DNA of 64,000 nt, taken from positions 1,178,001 through 1,242,000 of the forward strand of contig NZ_LR594662.1 in assembly GCF_901827175.1 (NCBI RefSeq). Direction: 5' to 3'. Under the pieces are notes generated by a model, which saw only the letters and a program-made list of their open reading frames with translations, was not told the origin of the DNA and did not search any database. The stretch comes from Variovorax sp. RA8 (GTDB taxonomy: Bacteria; Pseudomonadota; Gammaproteobacteria; Burkholderiales; Burkholderiaceae_C). The translations under genes were made by a program, and so were the position numbers. Shown here piece by piece: positions 50,962-59,268 of the stretch (position 1 is its first letter; each line of letters begins with the position of its first letter).

Positions 50962-51729
50962 GTGACTCTCGACTATCCAGCGCTCAGTCATCCGCCCACC
51001 GGCACGCATCCTTGCGACCGCTGCCTGCTGCGCTCCAACCCCGCCTTCCTGCCCGTCACGATCGAGGAACTGCGCCTCATCGAATCCTTCCGCACCGGCA
51101 CGCGCACCTTCGAGGCCGGCCGGCTCCTGATCGAGGAGGACCGGCCCAGCGCCCTGCTCTATACGATCTACTCCGGCTGGGCCTTCCGCTTCAAGACGCT
51201 CAGCGACGGCCGGCGGCAGATCCTGGGCTTCCTGCTGCCGGGCGACTTCGTCGGGCTGCAGGACGAGTTCGCCGAAAGCCATACGCACGGCGTCGAGGCG
51301 GTGACCGACGTCGCGGTCTGCTGCTTCGCCCGCGACCGCTTGTGGGAGCTGTTCCATGCCCAGCCCAAGCTGGGCTACCACATCACCTGGCTGGCGGCGC
51401 GCGGGGAGAAGATCGTGGACGACAACCTCGTGACCGCCGGCCGCCGCAATGCGGCCGAGCGGGTCGCGATGCTGCTGATGCATCTCTACCGGCGCGCCGA
51501 GCGGCTCGGCATGGCGCGCGATGGCTGGGTGCAGTTCCCTTTCAACCAGCAGCACATCGCCGATGCGCTGGGCCTGTCGCTGGTACACACCAACAAGACC
51601 TTGAGGCGGCTGCAGCAGTTGCGGCTGTACAAGCTCGATGCGGGCTGGCTGCGCATCCTCGAGCCGCATGCGCTGGAGACCCTGGGGGACTACTTCGACC
51701 GGCCGCTGCAGCCCACGCCCCTGATCTGA
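50962..51729 (+). CDS. Crp/Fnr-family transcriptional regulator
   Basis: A 255-residue regulator. The N-terminal part has HPCDRCLLRSN (two cysteines, CxxC), then the cyclic-nucleotide-binding-like beta roll (LLIEEDRPSALLYTIYSGWA, GRRQILGFLLPGDFVGLQDE). The C-terminal helix-turn-helix is FPFNQQHIADALGLSLVHTN followed by KTLRRLQQL. The CxxC is reminiscent of Fnr, but the full four-cysteine pattern is not evident. The GTG at 50962 is chosen from the promoter position and family length; longer frames include promoter sequence. It may regulate the divergent BLUF-like gene. Confidence 0.88.
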   Translation: MTLDYPALSHPPTGTHPCDRCLLRSNPAFLPVTIEELRLIESFRTGTRTFEAGRLLIEEDRPSALLYTIYSGWAFRFKTLSDGRRQILGFLLPGDFVGLQDEFAESHTHGVEAVTDVAVCCFARDRLWELFHAQPKLGYHITWLAARGEKIVDDNLVTAGRRNAAERVAMLLMHLYRRAERLGMARDGWVQFPFNQQHIADALGLSLVHTNKTLRRLQQLRLYKLDAGWLRILEPHALETLGDYFDRPLQPTPLI

Positions 51730-51907
51730 GAAGAGGCGTGGACGAACCCGCCGTGCCCGCTCATCCTGCCCAGGCGCGCCTGCGTCCGGCGCCGGGGCGC
51801 CGTCCCGCCGCAGCCATCGCGTATCGTAGAGGCCCTGTCCGCCCGCGCGGACGAAGTCTCGACCCGGCAGCTGCCGGCCAACTCCCTTGACCGTCGCCCG
51901 CTCATCC

Positions 51908-53215
51908 GTGAAGCTCCTGCCCCGTCTGCGCCAGATCGCCATGGTCGGCAGCGTCGAAACCTTCGGCGTGGCCATCGGCGGCATCGCCGGCCTGCTCATC
52001 GTCAACGTGCTGCCCAAGGACCAGTATGCGGCGTACACCTTCCTGGTGGCCTGCATGACCCTGATCCTGGGGGTGACCGACCTGGGGCTTGCACACTGCT
52101 GCATGCCCATCGTGGGCCAGCGCGCGAGCGAGCGGCCCTGGGTCGTGGGCGTGTGCCACCAGGTCTTCCGCAAGCGCTGGGTGCTGCTGGCGCTGGGGCT
52201 GGCGCTGGTCGGGCCCTATTGGTACTACAGCTCGCAGCAGCATGGCTGGTCCGGCGCCGCCTACCTGGCGGGCTCGCTGCTGATGGTGTCGGTGGTCCTG
52301 CTCACGCTTCGGGAGCACTACGCCAACACGGTGCTGCTCATCCTCAGCCAGATCGGCACCCTGAACCGCATCGCGTTCGCCTCTCACAGCGTGCGCATTG
52401 CATTCGTGGGCGCGGTGCTGCTCCTGCCCATCACCTCCTGGTCGATGGTCGGCATCGTGGCTGCAACGGCGGCCGCCAGCTTCGTCAGCGTGCTGCTCTA
52501 TCGGAGGGCCTTCCGCACGCAGCGGGTGCCCGATGCGGACCTGGACGCCGGCGACTCGAAAAAGGTGGATGCCGAAATCCTGCGCATCGCGAAGCCGCTG
52601 GTACTGCCCGGCGTGTTCTACCAGGTGCAGGGTGTGATCACGGTGTTCCTGGTGTCGTTGTTCGGCACTTCCAGCATGCTGGCCGAGGTCGGTGCCTTTG
52701 GCCGGCTCGCCATGGTGCTGATGGTGGTGGATCGCGTGACCAACGTGCTGCTGTTCCCCGCGATCGCGCGTGCGCCGATGGGCCCGCGCCTGGGCACCAT
52801 CGTGGCGCAGGCCCATGTGGCCTACTTCGCCATGGGCACAGCCGTGCTGCTGACCTCCGTCGTCTTTCCGCAGTATTGGATCCTGCTGCTGGGCAAGCAG
52901 TACGCGAGCATGGCGCCGCTGGTGTGGATGGTCTTCCTGGCATCCATCGTGATGAATGCGTCCGGCTTTGCCTTTCGCACGCTCTCGGTTCGCGGCGCGA
53001 CGTCGGGCCAGACCTACAGCATCGCAGTGACGCTGGTCACCCAGGTGCTCTACCTGTGGCTGGTGGGCGTGAGCGATCTGCGCTCGGTGCTGTGGTTCGG
53101 CATCGCCACCAGCCTGGCCAACTTCTTCTACCAGTACGCGTTGCTGGCGGTGCGCTGGGTCGAGTGGCGCAAGGACAAACCACTGCCGCCCGACGACGCT
53201 CAGGCGCGCTTGTAG
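51908..53215 (+). CDS. Polysaccharide flippase-like membrane protein (Wzx/MATE fold)
   Basis: A roughly 435-residue integral membrane protein with about 12 hydrophobic segments, among them FGVAIGGIAGLLIVNVLP, YTFLVACMTLILGVTDLG, AIVLL-like VSVVLLTL and VTLVTQVLYLWLV. The fold and GxxxLG-rich first helices match oligosaccharide or lipid-linked sugar flippases. The start is uncertain: GTG at 51908, TTG at 51887 or ATG at 51941, none with a clear ribosome-binding site. A short hairpin (GTCCGC/GCGGAC, 51837-51852) lies upstream. It ends in a 16-base convergent overlap with the glycosyltransferase gene, so the two may serve surface polysaccharide synthesis. Confidence 0.78.
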   Translation: MKLLPRLRQIAMVGSVETFGVAIGGIAGLLIVNVLPKDQYAAYTFLVACMTLILGVTDLGLAHCCMPIVGQRASERPWVVGVCHQVFRKRWVLLALGLALVGPYWYYSSQQHGWSGAAYLAGSLLMVSVVLLTLREHYANTVLLILSQIGTLNRIAFASHSVRIAFVGAVLLLPITSWSMVGIVAATAAASFVSVLLYRRAFRTQRVPDADLDAGDSKKVDAEILRIAKPLVLPGVFYQVQGVITVFLVSLFGTSSMLAEVGAFGRLAMVLMVVDRVTNVLLFPAIARAPMGPRLGTIVAQAHVAYFAMGTAVLLTSVVFPQYWILLLGKQYASMAPLVWMVFLASIVMNASGFAFRTLSVRGATSGQTYSIAVTLVTQVLYLWLVGVSDLRSVLWFGIATSLANFFYQYALLAVRWVEWRKDKPLPPDDAQARL

Positions 53216-54132
53216 ACCCGCCCGATCGCCGCTGCGACCTTCAACGCCAACTGGCTCTTGCGCAGCTCGCCGTCGGAATACACGCGAATCGGCGCATTGG
53301 CGTAGCGCCAGTACCATTTGCTCGCGAGCGACGGGGGCCGCCCACGCAGGGCCTGGCCGATGAAGCCGCCGTGCCAGGGCTTGACCGAGCCGATCGCGTG
53401 CGAGAGGTAGTAGCCGCCGGGCGCGAAGTCCATCGCCTCCGGGCCCGCCGTGTTCAGAGGGGCTTCGCACACCGTCAGGGCGAAGTTGAGCGCATCCTGG
53501 TCCGTCGAATGGAAGAGCGCGGCCGAGCCGCCGGCCTTGAGCTGCTTGGCGCCCTCGTTGTAGTCCACCACCAGGTCGCACAGCCGGCGCCACAGGTCCA
53601 GGAACTCGAAGTGCGCGCGCGAGACCGCGATGAAGCCCGCGTTGTAGTAGCGGTCCAGCCCGCGCCGCGGCGCGGCGCCGTGCGGCGCGAAGAAGCGCGC
53701 CCACAGCAGGCGCTTGGGATGCCGCGCCGGAAAGCACCAGTTGACGTCTTCGGCCAGCGAGATGCCGTCTTCGGTGAACCAGCCCGCCAGCGATGGCCAG
53801 TCGCACTTCACCACGATGTCCGGGTCGATGTAGGCGCAGACGTCGGCCTGCGGGGCGTGCTTTTCCAGCATCTCGCGGATGAAGGTGGGCTTGTAGTAGG
53901 TGAAGTGCAGCGGCGTGTCGAGCTCGAGCATGCACAGCGTCAGCCGGGGCGCGACCTGCAGCCGGCCGCTGGTGCGGTCGAAGGCCGGCGCGTCGACGAT
54001 CCAGCCGGGCAGGGCGCCGCGGTAGCCTACCCACAGCTCGCCTTCGTAGCCGGCCGCGATCAGCGAATTCGCCAGCGCGGCGACGCCGAAGTGGTAGTTT
54101 TTCTCGAAGAGCGTGCAGAGCGTGATGTTCAT
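53200..54132 (-). CDS. Glycosyltransferase-like protein with a DxD-type motif
   Basis: A 310-residue protein. The N-terminus ITLCTLFEKNYHFGVAALANSL resembles the nucleotide-sugar-binding strand and helix of GT-A enzymes. VCAYIDPDIVVKCDW supplies a D-P-D motif for metal/UDP-sugar binding, and DRYYNAGFIAVSRAHFEFLD and STDQDALNFAL match the downstream positions of GT8-like proteins. The donor and acceptor are unknown. It faces the flippase gene and overlaps it by 16 bases, which suggests a small surface-glycan locus. Confidence 0.72.
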   Translation of the reverse strand: MNITLCTLFEKNYHFGVAALANSLIAAGYEGELWVGYRGALPGWIVDAPAFDRTSGRLQVAPRLTLCMLELDTPLHFTYYKPTFIREMLEKHAPQADVCAYIDPDIVVKCDWPSLAGWFTEDGISLAEDVNWCFPARHPKRLLWARFFAPHGAAPRRGLDRYYNAGFIAVSRAHFEFLDLWRRLCDLVVDYNEGAKQLKAGGSAALFHSTDQDALNFALTVCEAPLNTAGPEAMDFAPGGYYLSHAIGSVKPWHGGFIGQALRGRPPSLASKWYWRYANAPIRVYSDGELRKSQLALKVAAAIGRVYKRA

Positions 54133-54186
54133 GGAGAGTGTGGGAAAGTCGCGCCGAGTGTAAACAAATGTTCTACCGAGCCGTGT

Positions 54187-55056
54187 TCAGTGCTCCGCGA
54201 ACAGTTCGCGGAGATCCCGCTCGTAGGCCCGCACGCGCCGGGCGGCCTGTTCGCGCTGAGCCGCGCTGGTCCTGTTGTGCAGCGCCGCCAGATTGCGGCA
54301 GCCTTCCTGCTGAAGCGCCTGCTGCCGATCGCGCCAGGGACCGGGCGGCGGGTCGGCGACGCGCAGCACGTAGGCATGGATGGCCGCGCGCGCTTCGGCC
54401 GGCGGCGTCCGCTCGGCCTGGAAGCGGCGCAGCAGCCCCAGCACCTCCTGCTGGCGCCGGCGGCGCTCGGCGTCGAAGGCGTGCGGATCGAAGGCGGACT
54501 GCGCCACCTGCTGCTTCAGCATTTCGCGCTGCGCCGGCTCGAGCCGTCCGTAGAAGTCCTCGTTGCGCTCCAGGAGCCGCTCGTAGCGCTTCTCCTGCCA
54601 GCGTGCCGGGCCGCCCTCGAGCCACTCCTTGCGGTACTCGGCGTCGTTCCTCGCGTACTTGCGCTCCAGGTGCTGCAGCTGAGCTTCGCCCAGGCTCAGC
54701 GCCAGGCCGGTTCCTGGCCCCTCGGCCTGCACGGCCACTGCCAGTAGCCGCTCGCGGATCTGGTCTGCGAACTCGCAGGTCTGCTTGGTCGTGACATCTT
54801 CGGGCGCCAGCGCCTGGGCCCGGCGCAGCAGCTCGACCAGCCGGGGCAGCTCGTGGCGGCGGTGCCAGGCGAGCAGCTCGGCAAGGTCGTCGCGTACCCG
54901 GGGCGTCTGCGCGCCATCGAAGTCCAGGTAGGCGTCCAGCCACCAGTAGCTCAGCTCCGGCAGGTTGTTATAGGCCAGCTTGAGGGTGCTGCAGGCCGCC
55001 AGCGTGGCGGCAGCGAGCAGCACGCCGATAATGCGCGCCAGCCAGACCCAACGCAT
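54187..55056 (-). CDS. DUF6279-type lipoprotein
   Basis: A 289-residue lipoprotein. The lipobox is LAAC after a hydrophobic stretch (IIGVLLAAATLAAC). The mature part starts STLKLAYNNLPELSYWWLDAYLDFD, with conserved WHRRHELPRLVELL, and continues as long, charged helices rich in Gln/Arg/Glu. The ATG at 55056 is preferred, because the next one upstream (55071) would overlap the glmU start codon itself. The function is unknown. It is divergent from glmU with 13 bases between the starts. Confidence 0.8.
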   Translation of the reverse strand: MRWVWLARIIGVLLAAATLAACSTLKLAYNNLPELSYWWLDAYLDFDGAQTPRVRDDLAELLAWHRRHELPRLVELLRRAQALAPEDVTTKQTCEFADQIRERLLAVAVQAEGPGTGLALSLGEAQLQHLERKYARNDAEYRKEWLEGGPARWQEKRYERLLERNEDFYGRLEPAQREMLKQQVAQSAFDPHAFDAERRRRQQEVLGLLRRFQAERTPPAEARAAIHAYVLRVADPPPGPWRDRQQALQQEGCRNLAALHNRTSAAQREQAARRVRAYERDLRELFAEH

Positions 55057-55069
55057 TCGAGAAAGTGGC

Positions 55070-56503
55070 ATGAACAAGACTCCGCAGGACAACCGGCAAC
55101 CGGTCGATGTCGTCATCATGGCGGCCGGCAAGGGCACGCGCATGAAAAGCAGCCTGCCCAAAGTGTTGCATCGTTTAGGTGGCCGCGCGCTGGTGGCGCA
55201 CGTCGTGGACACGGCCACGCGCATCGGCGCGCGCAAGGTGGTGGTGGTCACCGGCCATGGCGCGACCGATGTCGAGGCCGCGCTCTGCGACGGCGCTGCG
55301 GGCGTGCTGCCGCAATTCGCGCGCCAGGTGCCGCAACTGGGCACCGGCCACGCGATGCAACAGGCTGCACCGCTTCTGCCCGACGACGGCACGGTGGTGG
55401 TGCTTTCGGGCGACGTGCCCTTGATCGGCGACGCCACCCTGCGCGCGCTGATCGCCCAGAGCGCCGGGCGCCGGCTCGCGCTGCTCACCATCCAGGTCGA
55501 GGACCCGACGGGCTACGGGCGCATCGTGCGTGCGCCCGCCGTCGAGGGCGAGGGCGAGGTGCAGGCGATCGTGGAGGAGAAGGACGCGAGCGACGCGCAG
55601 CGTGCAATCCGGGAGATCTACAGCGGCGTGATGGCCGTGCCGGCCCAGCTGCTCAAGCCCTGGCTGGCGCGGCTGGACAACAAGAACGCCCAGGGCGAGT
55701 ACTACCTGACCGACGTGGTGGGCTTCGCCACCATCGACGGCGTACCCGTGCTGGCCCACCGCATCGACGACCCGCTGGAGGTGGCCGGCGTCAACACGCC
55801 GGCCCAGCTGGCCGCGCTCGAGCGCGCCTACCAGCGGCGCCAGGCCGATGTGCTGATGGCGCAGGGCGTGCGGCTGGCCGATCCAGCGCGCATCGACGTT
55901 CGCGGCACCCTGGCCTGCGAGGCGGACGTCGAGATCGATGTCAACTGCGTCTTCGAGGGTGCGGTCTCGCTGGGCGCCGGCGTGCGCGTGGGCGCCAACT
56001 GCGTGATCGCCAATGCGCGCATCGAGACTGGCGCGGTGATCCATCCCTTCACCCACATCGACGGCGAGAAGGCCGGCGTCACGGTCGGCGGAGGCTCCCG
56101 GGTCGGCCCCTTCGCACGGCTGCGGCCCGGGACCCGCCTGGGCGCCGACGTGCACATCGGCAACTTCGTCGAGGTCAAGAACTCCACGCTGGCCGCAGGC
56201 GCCAAGGCCAACCACCTGGCCTACCTGGGCGATGCCAGCGTGGGCGCACGCGTGAACTACGGCGCCGGCAGCATCACCGCCAACTACGACGGCGCCAACA
56301 AGCACCGCACGGTGATCGGCGACGACGTGCACGTAGGCAGCAACTGCGTGCTGGTGGCGCCGGTCACCATCGGCGCCGGTGGCACGGTGGGGGGCGGCTC
56401 GACCGTGACCAAGAGCACCGAGCCGGGTGTGCTGACCATTTCGCGGGGGCGGCAGGTCAGCTTCTCAAACTGGAAGCGACCGCGGAAGGCGCCGAAGGAG
56501 TAG
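55070..56503 (+). CDS. glmU: Bifunctional GlmU (UDP-GlcNAc pyrophosphorylase / GlcN-1-P acetyltransferase)
   Basis: A 477-residue enzyme that makes UDP-N-acetylglucosamine for peptidoglycan and lipopolysaccharide. The N-terminal uridylyltransferase has MAAGKGTRMKSSLPKVLH; later come GTGHAMQQAAPLL and YYLTDVVGFATIDG. The C-terminal left-handed beta helix shows hexapeptide repeats and FVEVKNSTLAAGAKANHLAY and YGAGSITANYDGANKHRTV. It ends in a 47-base convergent overlap with the Lrp-type gene. glmS, which makes its precursor glucosamine 6-phosphate, lies 600 bases downstream on the same strand. Confidence 0.97.
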   Translation: MNKTPQDNRQPVDVVIMAAGKGTRMKSSLPKVLHRLGGRALVAHVVDTATRIGARKVVVVTGHGATDVEAALCDGAAGVLPQFARQVPQLGTGHAMQQAAPLLPDDGTVVVLSGDVPLIGDATLRALIAQSAGRRLALLTIQVEDPTGYGRIVRAPAVEGEGEVQAIVEEKDASDAQRAIREIYSGVMAVPAQLLKPWLARLDNKNAQGEYYLTDVVGFATIDGVPVLAHRIDDPLEVAGVNTPAQLAALERAYQRRQADVLMAQGVRLADPARIDVRGTLACEADVEIDVNCVFEGAVSLGAGVRVGANCVIANARIETGAVIHPFTHIDGEKAGVTVGGGSRVGPFARLRPGTRLGADVHIGNFVEVKNSTLAAGAKANHLAYLGDASVGARVNYGAGSITANYDGANKHRTVIGDDVHVGSNCVLVAPVTIGAGGTVGGGSTVTKSTEPGVLTISRGRQVSFSNWKRPRKAPKE

Positions 56504-56969
56504 GCAGCGGCACGCGCGGATCGAACTTCGCGCGCTTGACGCTGAAGAACGCCTTCACGTTGCGCACATTGGCATCGGTGGTGAACAGACGCTGCGCGAG
56601 CACCTGGTAGCCGGGCATGTCGCGCACGGTGGCGATCAGCACGAAGTCCGGGCCCGGCGACACGCGGTAGCACTGCTGCACCGCTTCGTCAGCGACCGCC
56701 CGCACCTCGAAGGCCTCTAGCGCGGCCGCGTCCTGGCGGTCCAGCGAGACCTCGATCACCGCCGTGAGCAGGGCGCCCACCCGCTCGGGGTCGAGGATCG
56801 CGGCCTCGCGCACGATCCAGCCGGCGTCGCGCAGCCGGCGGACGCGCCGCAGGCAGGTCGCGGTGGAAAGGCCGAAACGCTCCGCCAGCGACTGGTTGCT
56901 CTGCGACGAATCCTGCTGGAGCGCATCGAGCAGTCGCCAGTCTACCGAATCGATGGTCGTTGATTTCAT
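56457..56969 (-). CDS. Lrp/AsnC-family transcriptional regulator
   Basis: A 170-residue regulator. The helix-turn-helix is LLDALQQDSSQSNQSLAERF with LSTATCLRRVRRLRDAGWI. The C-terminal RAM (ACT-like) domain follows: LLTAVIEVSLDRQD and QQCYRVSPGPDFVLIATVRD. The final residues are Pro/Ser-rich and come from the overlap with glmU. A perfect inverted repeat lies 26 bases upstream of its ATG and is probably its own operator. It is divergent from glmS, so control of glmS is possible. Confidence 0.93.
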   Translation of the reverse strand: MKSTTIDSVDWRLLDALQQDSSQSNQSLAERFGLSTATCLRRVRRLRDAGWIVREAAILDPERVGALLTAVIEVSLDRQDAAALEAFEVRAVADEAVQQCYRVSPGPDFVLIATVRDMPGYQVLAQRLFTTDANVRNVKAFFSVKRAKFDPRVPLPTPSAPSAVASSLRS

Positions 56970-56994
56970 AAATCCAGAAATGGTGAAATGCTAG

Positions 56995-57016
56995 TTCATA
57001 TCGGGCGCAATATGAA
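56995..57016. promoter_or_regulatory. Inverted repeat TTCATAT-N8-ATATGAA between the Lrp-type gene and glmS
   Basis: TTCATAT (56995-57001) and ATATGAA (57010-57016) are perfectly complementary with an eight-base spacer. A further palindrome, GATTT-CAT-AAATC (56962-56974), covers the start codon of the Lrp-type gene. Lrp/AsnC proteins bind AT-rich dyads of this kind, so these are probable autoregulatory sites that could also affect glmS. Confidence 0.5.
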
Positions 57017-57105
57017 ATTGTGAATCTTGTTTTATATTCATTTGACAATAAATTTCAATCCTACCTGACTACCATCCTCGAACTTCCAATTCGCAGGAGC
57101 TCTCC

Positions 57106-58986
57106 ATGTGTGGCATCGTCGGCGCCGTCTCCGGCCGCAACATCGTTCCCATCCTTGTCCAGGGGCTGCAGCGCCTCGAATACCGCGGCTACGACTCCTG
57201 CGGCGTGGCCGTGCATGCGGGCGGCCTGGCGCGTGCACGCACCACCGCTCGCGTGGCGGACCTGCTGGCGCAGGTGCGCGACGATCACATCGAAGGCAGC
57301 ACGGGCATCGCCCACACGCGCTGGGCCACGCACGGCGCGCCGGCGGTGCACAACGCGCATCCGCATTTCAGCCACGGCCCCGGGGCGGGCGCCGAGGCCG
57401 CCCGTCCCAGCCGCGTGGCGCTTGTACACAACGGCATCATCGAGAACCACGAGGCGCTGCGCGCGAAGCTGCAGACCAAGGGCTATGTGTTCGTGAGCCA
57501 GACCGACAGCGAGGTCATCGCCCACCTGATCGACAGCCACTACGACGGTGACCTGTTCGAGGCGCTGAAGGCCAGCGTGCTGCAACTGCAGGGCGCCTAC
57601 GCGATCGCGGCGATCTGCCGCGACGAGCCGCACCGCGTCGTGGGCGCTCGCGCCGGCTCGCCGCTGATCCTCGGGGCCGGCCAGGAAGGCGGCGAGAACT
57701 TCCTCGCCAGCGACGCAATGGCACTGGCCGGCGTGACCGACCAGATCGTCTACCTGGAGGAGGGCGACCTGGTCGACATCCAGCCGGGTCGCTACTGGAT
57801 CGTCGATCGTGCCCACAAGCCGGCCACGCGGCCCGTGCGCACCGTGCTCGCCCACAGCGGCGCCGCCGAGCTGGGCCCGTACCGCCACTACATGCAGAAG
57901 GAGATCTTCGAGCAGCCGCGTGCCATTGCCGACACGCTGGAGGGCATCGAGGGCATCGTGCCGGAGCTATTCGACGGCGTGGGCCAGGACGGCACGCCGG
58001 GCGCCGCCGCCTGGCGCGTCTTCAAGGAGATCGACAAGGTGCTCATCCTGGCCTGCGGCACCAGCTACTACAGCGGCTGCACCGCCAAGTACTGGCTGGA
58101 GAGCATCGCGAAGATCCCCACCCAGGTCGAGATCGCGAGCGAGTACCGCTACCGCGACTCCGTTCCCGATCCAAAGACCCTCGTCGTGACCATCAGCCAG
58201 TCGGGCGAAACAGCCGACACGCTGGCCGCGCTCAAGCATGCGCGCTCGCTGGGCATGGAGCAGACGCTGACCATCTGCAACGTCGCAACCAGCGCGATGG
58301 TGCGCGAATGCAAGCTGGCCTACATCACGCGCGCAGGCGTCGAGATCGGCGTGGCTTCCACCAAGGCCTTCACCACGCAGCTCGCGGGCCTGTTCCTGCT
58401 CACGCTGGCGCTGGCGCAGGCCAAGGAGCGCCTGGGCGAAGCGGACGAAGCGCGCTATCTGAAGGAGATGAGGCACCTGCCGGTCGCGCTGCAGTCCGTG
58501 CTGGCGCTGGAGCCGCAGATCATCAGTTGGGCCGAGGACTTCGCGCGCAAGGAGAACGCGCTCTTCCTGGGCCGCGGTCTGCACTACCCTATCGCGCTCG
58601 AGGGCGCGCTCAAGCTCAAGGAAGTCACCTACATCCACGCGGAGGCCTATGCCGCCGGCGAGCTCAAGCATGGGCCGCTCGCCCTGGTCACGAGCGAGAT
58701 GCCGGTGGTGGCCGTCGCGCCCAACGATGCGCTGCTGGAAAAGCTCAAGAGCAACCTGCAGGAAGTGCGTGCGCGCGGTGGCGTGCTCTATGTGCTGGCC
58801 GACGGTGATACGCACATCGAGCGCGGCGAGGACCTGCACGTGATCCGCATGCCCGAACACTACGGGGCGCTGTCGCCGATGCTGCACGTGGTGCCGCTGC
58901 AGTTGCTGGCGTATCACACGGCGTGTGCAAGGGGGACGGATGTCGACAAGCCGCGCAACCTGGCGAAGAGTGTGACTGTGGAGTAG
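57106..58986 (+). CDS. glmS: Glutamine–fructose-6-phosphate aminotransferase (isomerising) GlmS
   Basis: A 626-residue enzyme that makes glucosamine 6-phosphate from fructose 6-phosphate and glutamine. The N-terminal [17 protein letters not shown] exposes the catalytic cysteine after Met removal; [24 protein letters not shown] and [12 protein letters not shown] belong to the glutaminase domain. Two SIS domains follow ([44 protein letters not shown]). The protein ends in the canonical [21 protein letters not shown] precedes the ATG. The 136-base leader is too short and unlike the glmS ribozyme of Gram-positive bacteria. It is the last clearly core gene before the mobile region. Confidence 0.98.
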   Translation: MCGIVGAVSGRNIVPILVQGLQRLEYRGYDSCGVAVHAGGLARARTTARVADLLAQVRDDHIEGSTGIAHTRWATHGAPAVHNAHPHFSHGPGAGAEAARPSRVALVHNGIIENHEALRAKLQTKGYVFVSQTDSEVIAHLIDSHYDGDLFEALKASVLQLQGAYAIAAICRDEPHRVVGARAGSPLILGAGQEGGENFLASDAMALAGVTDQIVYLEEGDLVDIQPGRYWIVDRAHKPATRPVRTVLAHSGAAELGPYRHYMQKEIFEQPRAIADTLEGIEGIVPELFDGVGQDGTPGAAAWRVFKEIDKVLILACGTSYYSGCTAKYWLESIAKIPTQVEIASEYRYRDSVPDPKTLVVTISQSGETADTLAALKHARSLGMEQTLTICNVATSAMVRECKLAYITRAGVEIGVASTKAFTTQLAGLFLLTLALAQAKERLGEADEARYLKEMRHLPVALQSVLALEPQIISWAEDFARKENALFLGRGLHYPIALEGALKLKEVTYIHAEAYAAGELKHGPLALVTSEMPVVAVAPNDALLEKLKSNLQEVRARGGVLYVLADGDTHIERGEDLHVIRMPEHYGALSPMLHVVPLQLLAYHTACARGTDVDKPRNLAKSVTVE

Positions 58987-59024
58987 CGGCGCACGTTGAT
59001 GTCGGCAGCCCCTAGGTTTCCTAA

Positions 59025-59118
59025 AGTTGTGGTCATTTTCTCCCTGTGAGGACCCCAAATTCACATATAAAAATGAGTTGTGGTCATTTTTGACCAAGAA
59101 AACTGGGTTGTGGTCCTT
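59025..59118 (-). repeat. Three direct repeats resembling an IS21-type terminus
   Basis: AGTTGTGGTCATTTT occurs at 59025-59039 and 59076-59090, and a diverged copy GGTTGTGGTCCTT at about 59106-59118. On the minus strand the motif is AAAATGACCACAACT. Repeated 15-20 base sites at an end are a feature of IS21-family elements, where the transposase binds several times. No istA/istB gene is present, so this would be a solo end left by deletion. The identification is tentative. Confidence 0.4.
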
Positions 59119-59184
59119 CCGCGTTGGAAGCGCCGGCCGGATTGCCGCGTCCAGAAGTCCGAAAACGCGGTGTAAGGCGGCAGA

Positions 59185-59242
59185 AGCAGGGGGCTCAAAA
59201 TCCCCCCAAAAAGGTGCCGGTCCGATTCCAGCCCCGGCACCA
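59185..59242 (+). pseudogene. 3' part of a tRNA-Leu(CAA) gene
   Basis: The anticodon arm is intact: stem GGGGG (59189-59193), loop CTCAAAA with anticodon CAA at 59196-59198, and stem TCCCC (59201-59205). A T-arm-like GCCGGTCCGATTCCAGC, the acceptor 3' strand CCCCGGC and A-CCA (ending 59242) follow. Upstream there is no matching 5' acceptor GCCGGGG and no good D arm, and the T arm has lost about one base and altered the TTC of its loop. This is therefore a fragment or decayed copy, the kind left where an integrative element uses a tRNA 3' end as its attachment site. It lies 27 bases before the IS6 element. Confidence 0.6.
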
Positions 59243-59268
59243 ACGATTCCACGCATGGTGGATGAGAG

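Noticed and set aside
51837..51852. Hairpin GTCCGC/GCGGAC before the flippase gene as a terminator
   Set aside because: The stem is six base pairs and no T-run follows; it is more likely chance structure in GC-rich DNA.
56970..57105. A glmS ribozyme or riboswitch upstream of glmS
   Set aside because: The leader is 136 bases and AT-rich with a normal ribosome-binding site; it lacks the ribozyme core, which is confined to Gram-positive lineages.
59185..59242. A functional tRNA-Leu gene
   Set aside because: No 5' acceptor strand or D arm can be found in the 60 bases upstream, and the T arm is altered.
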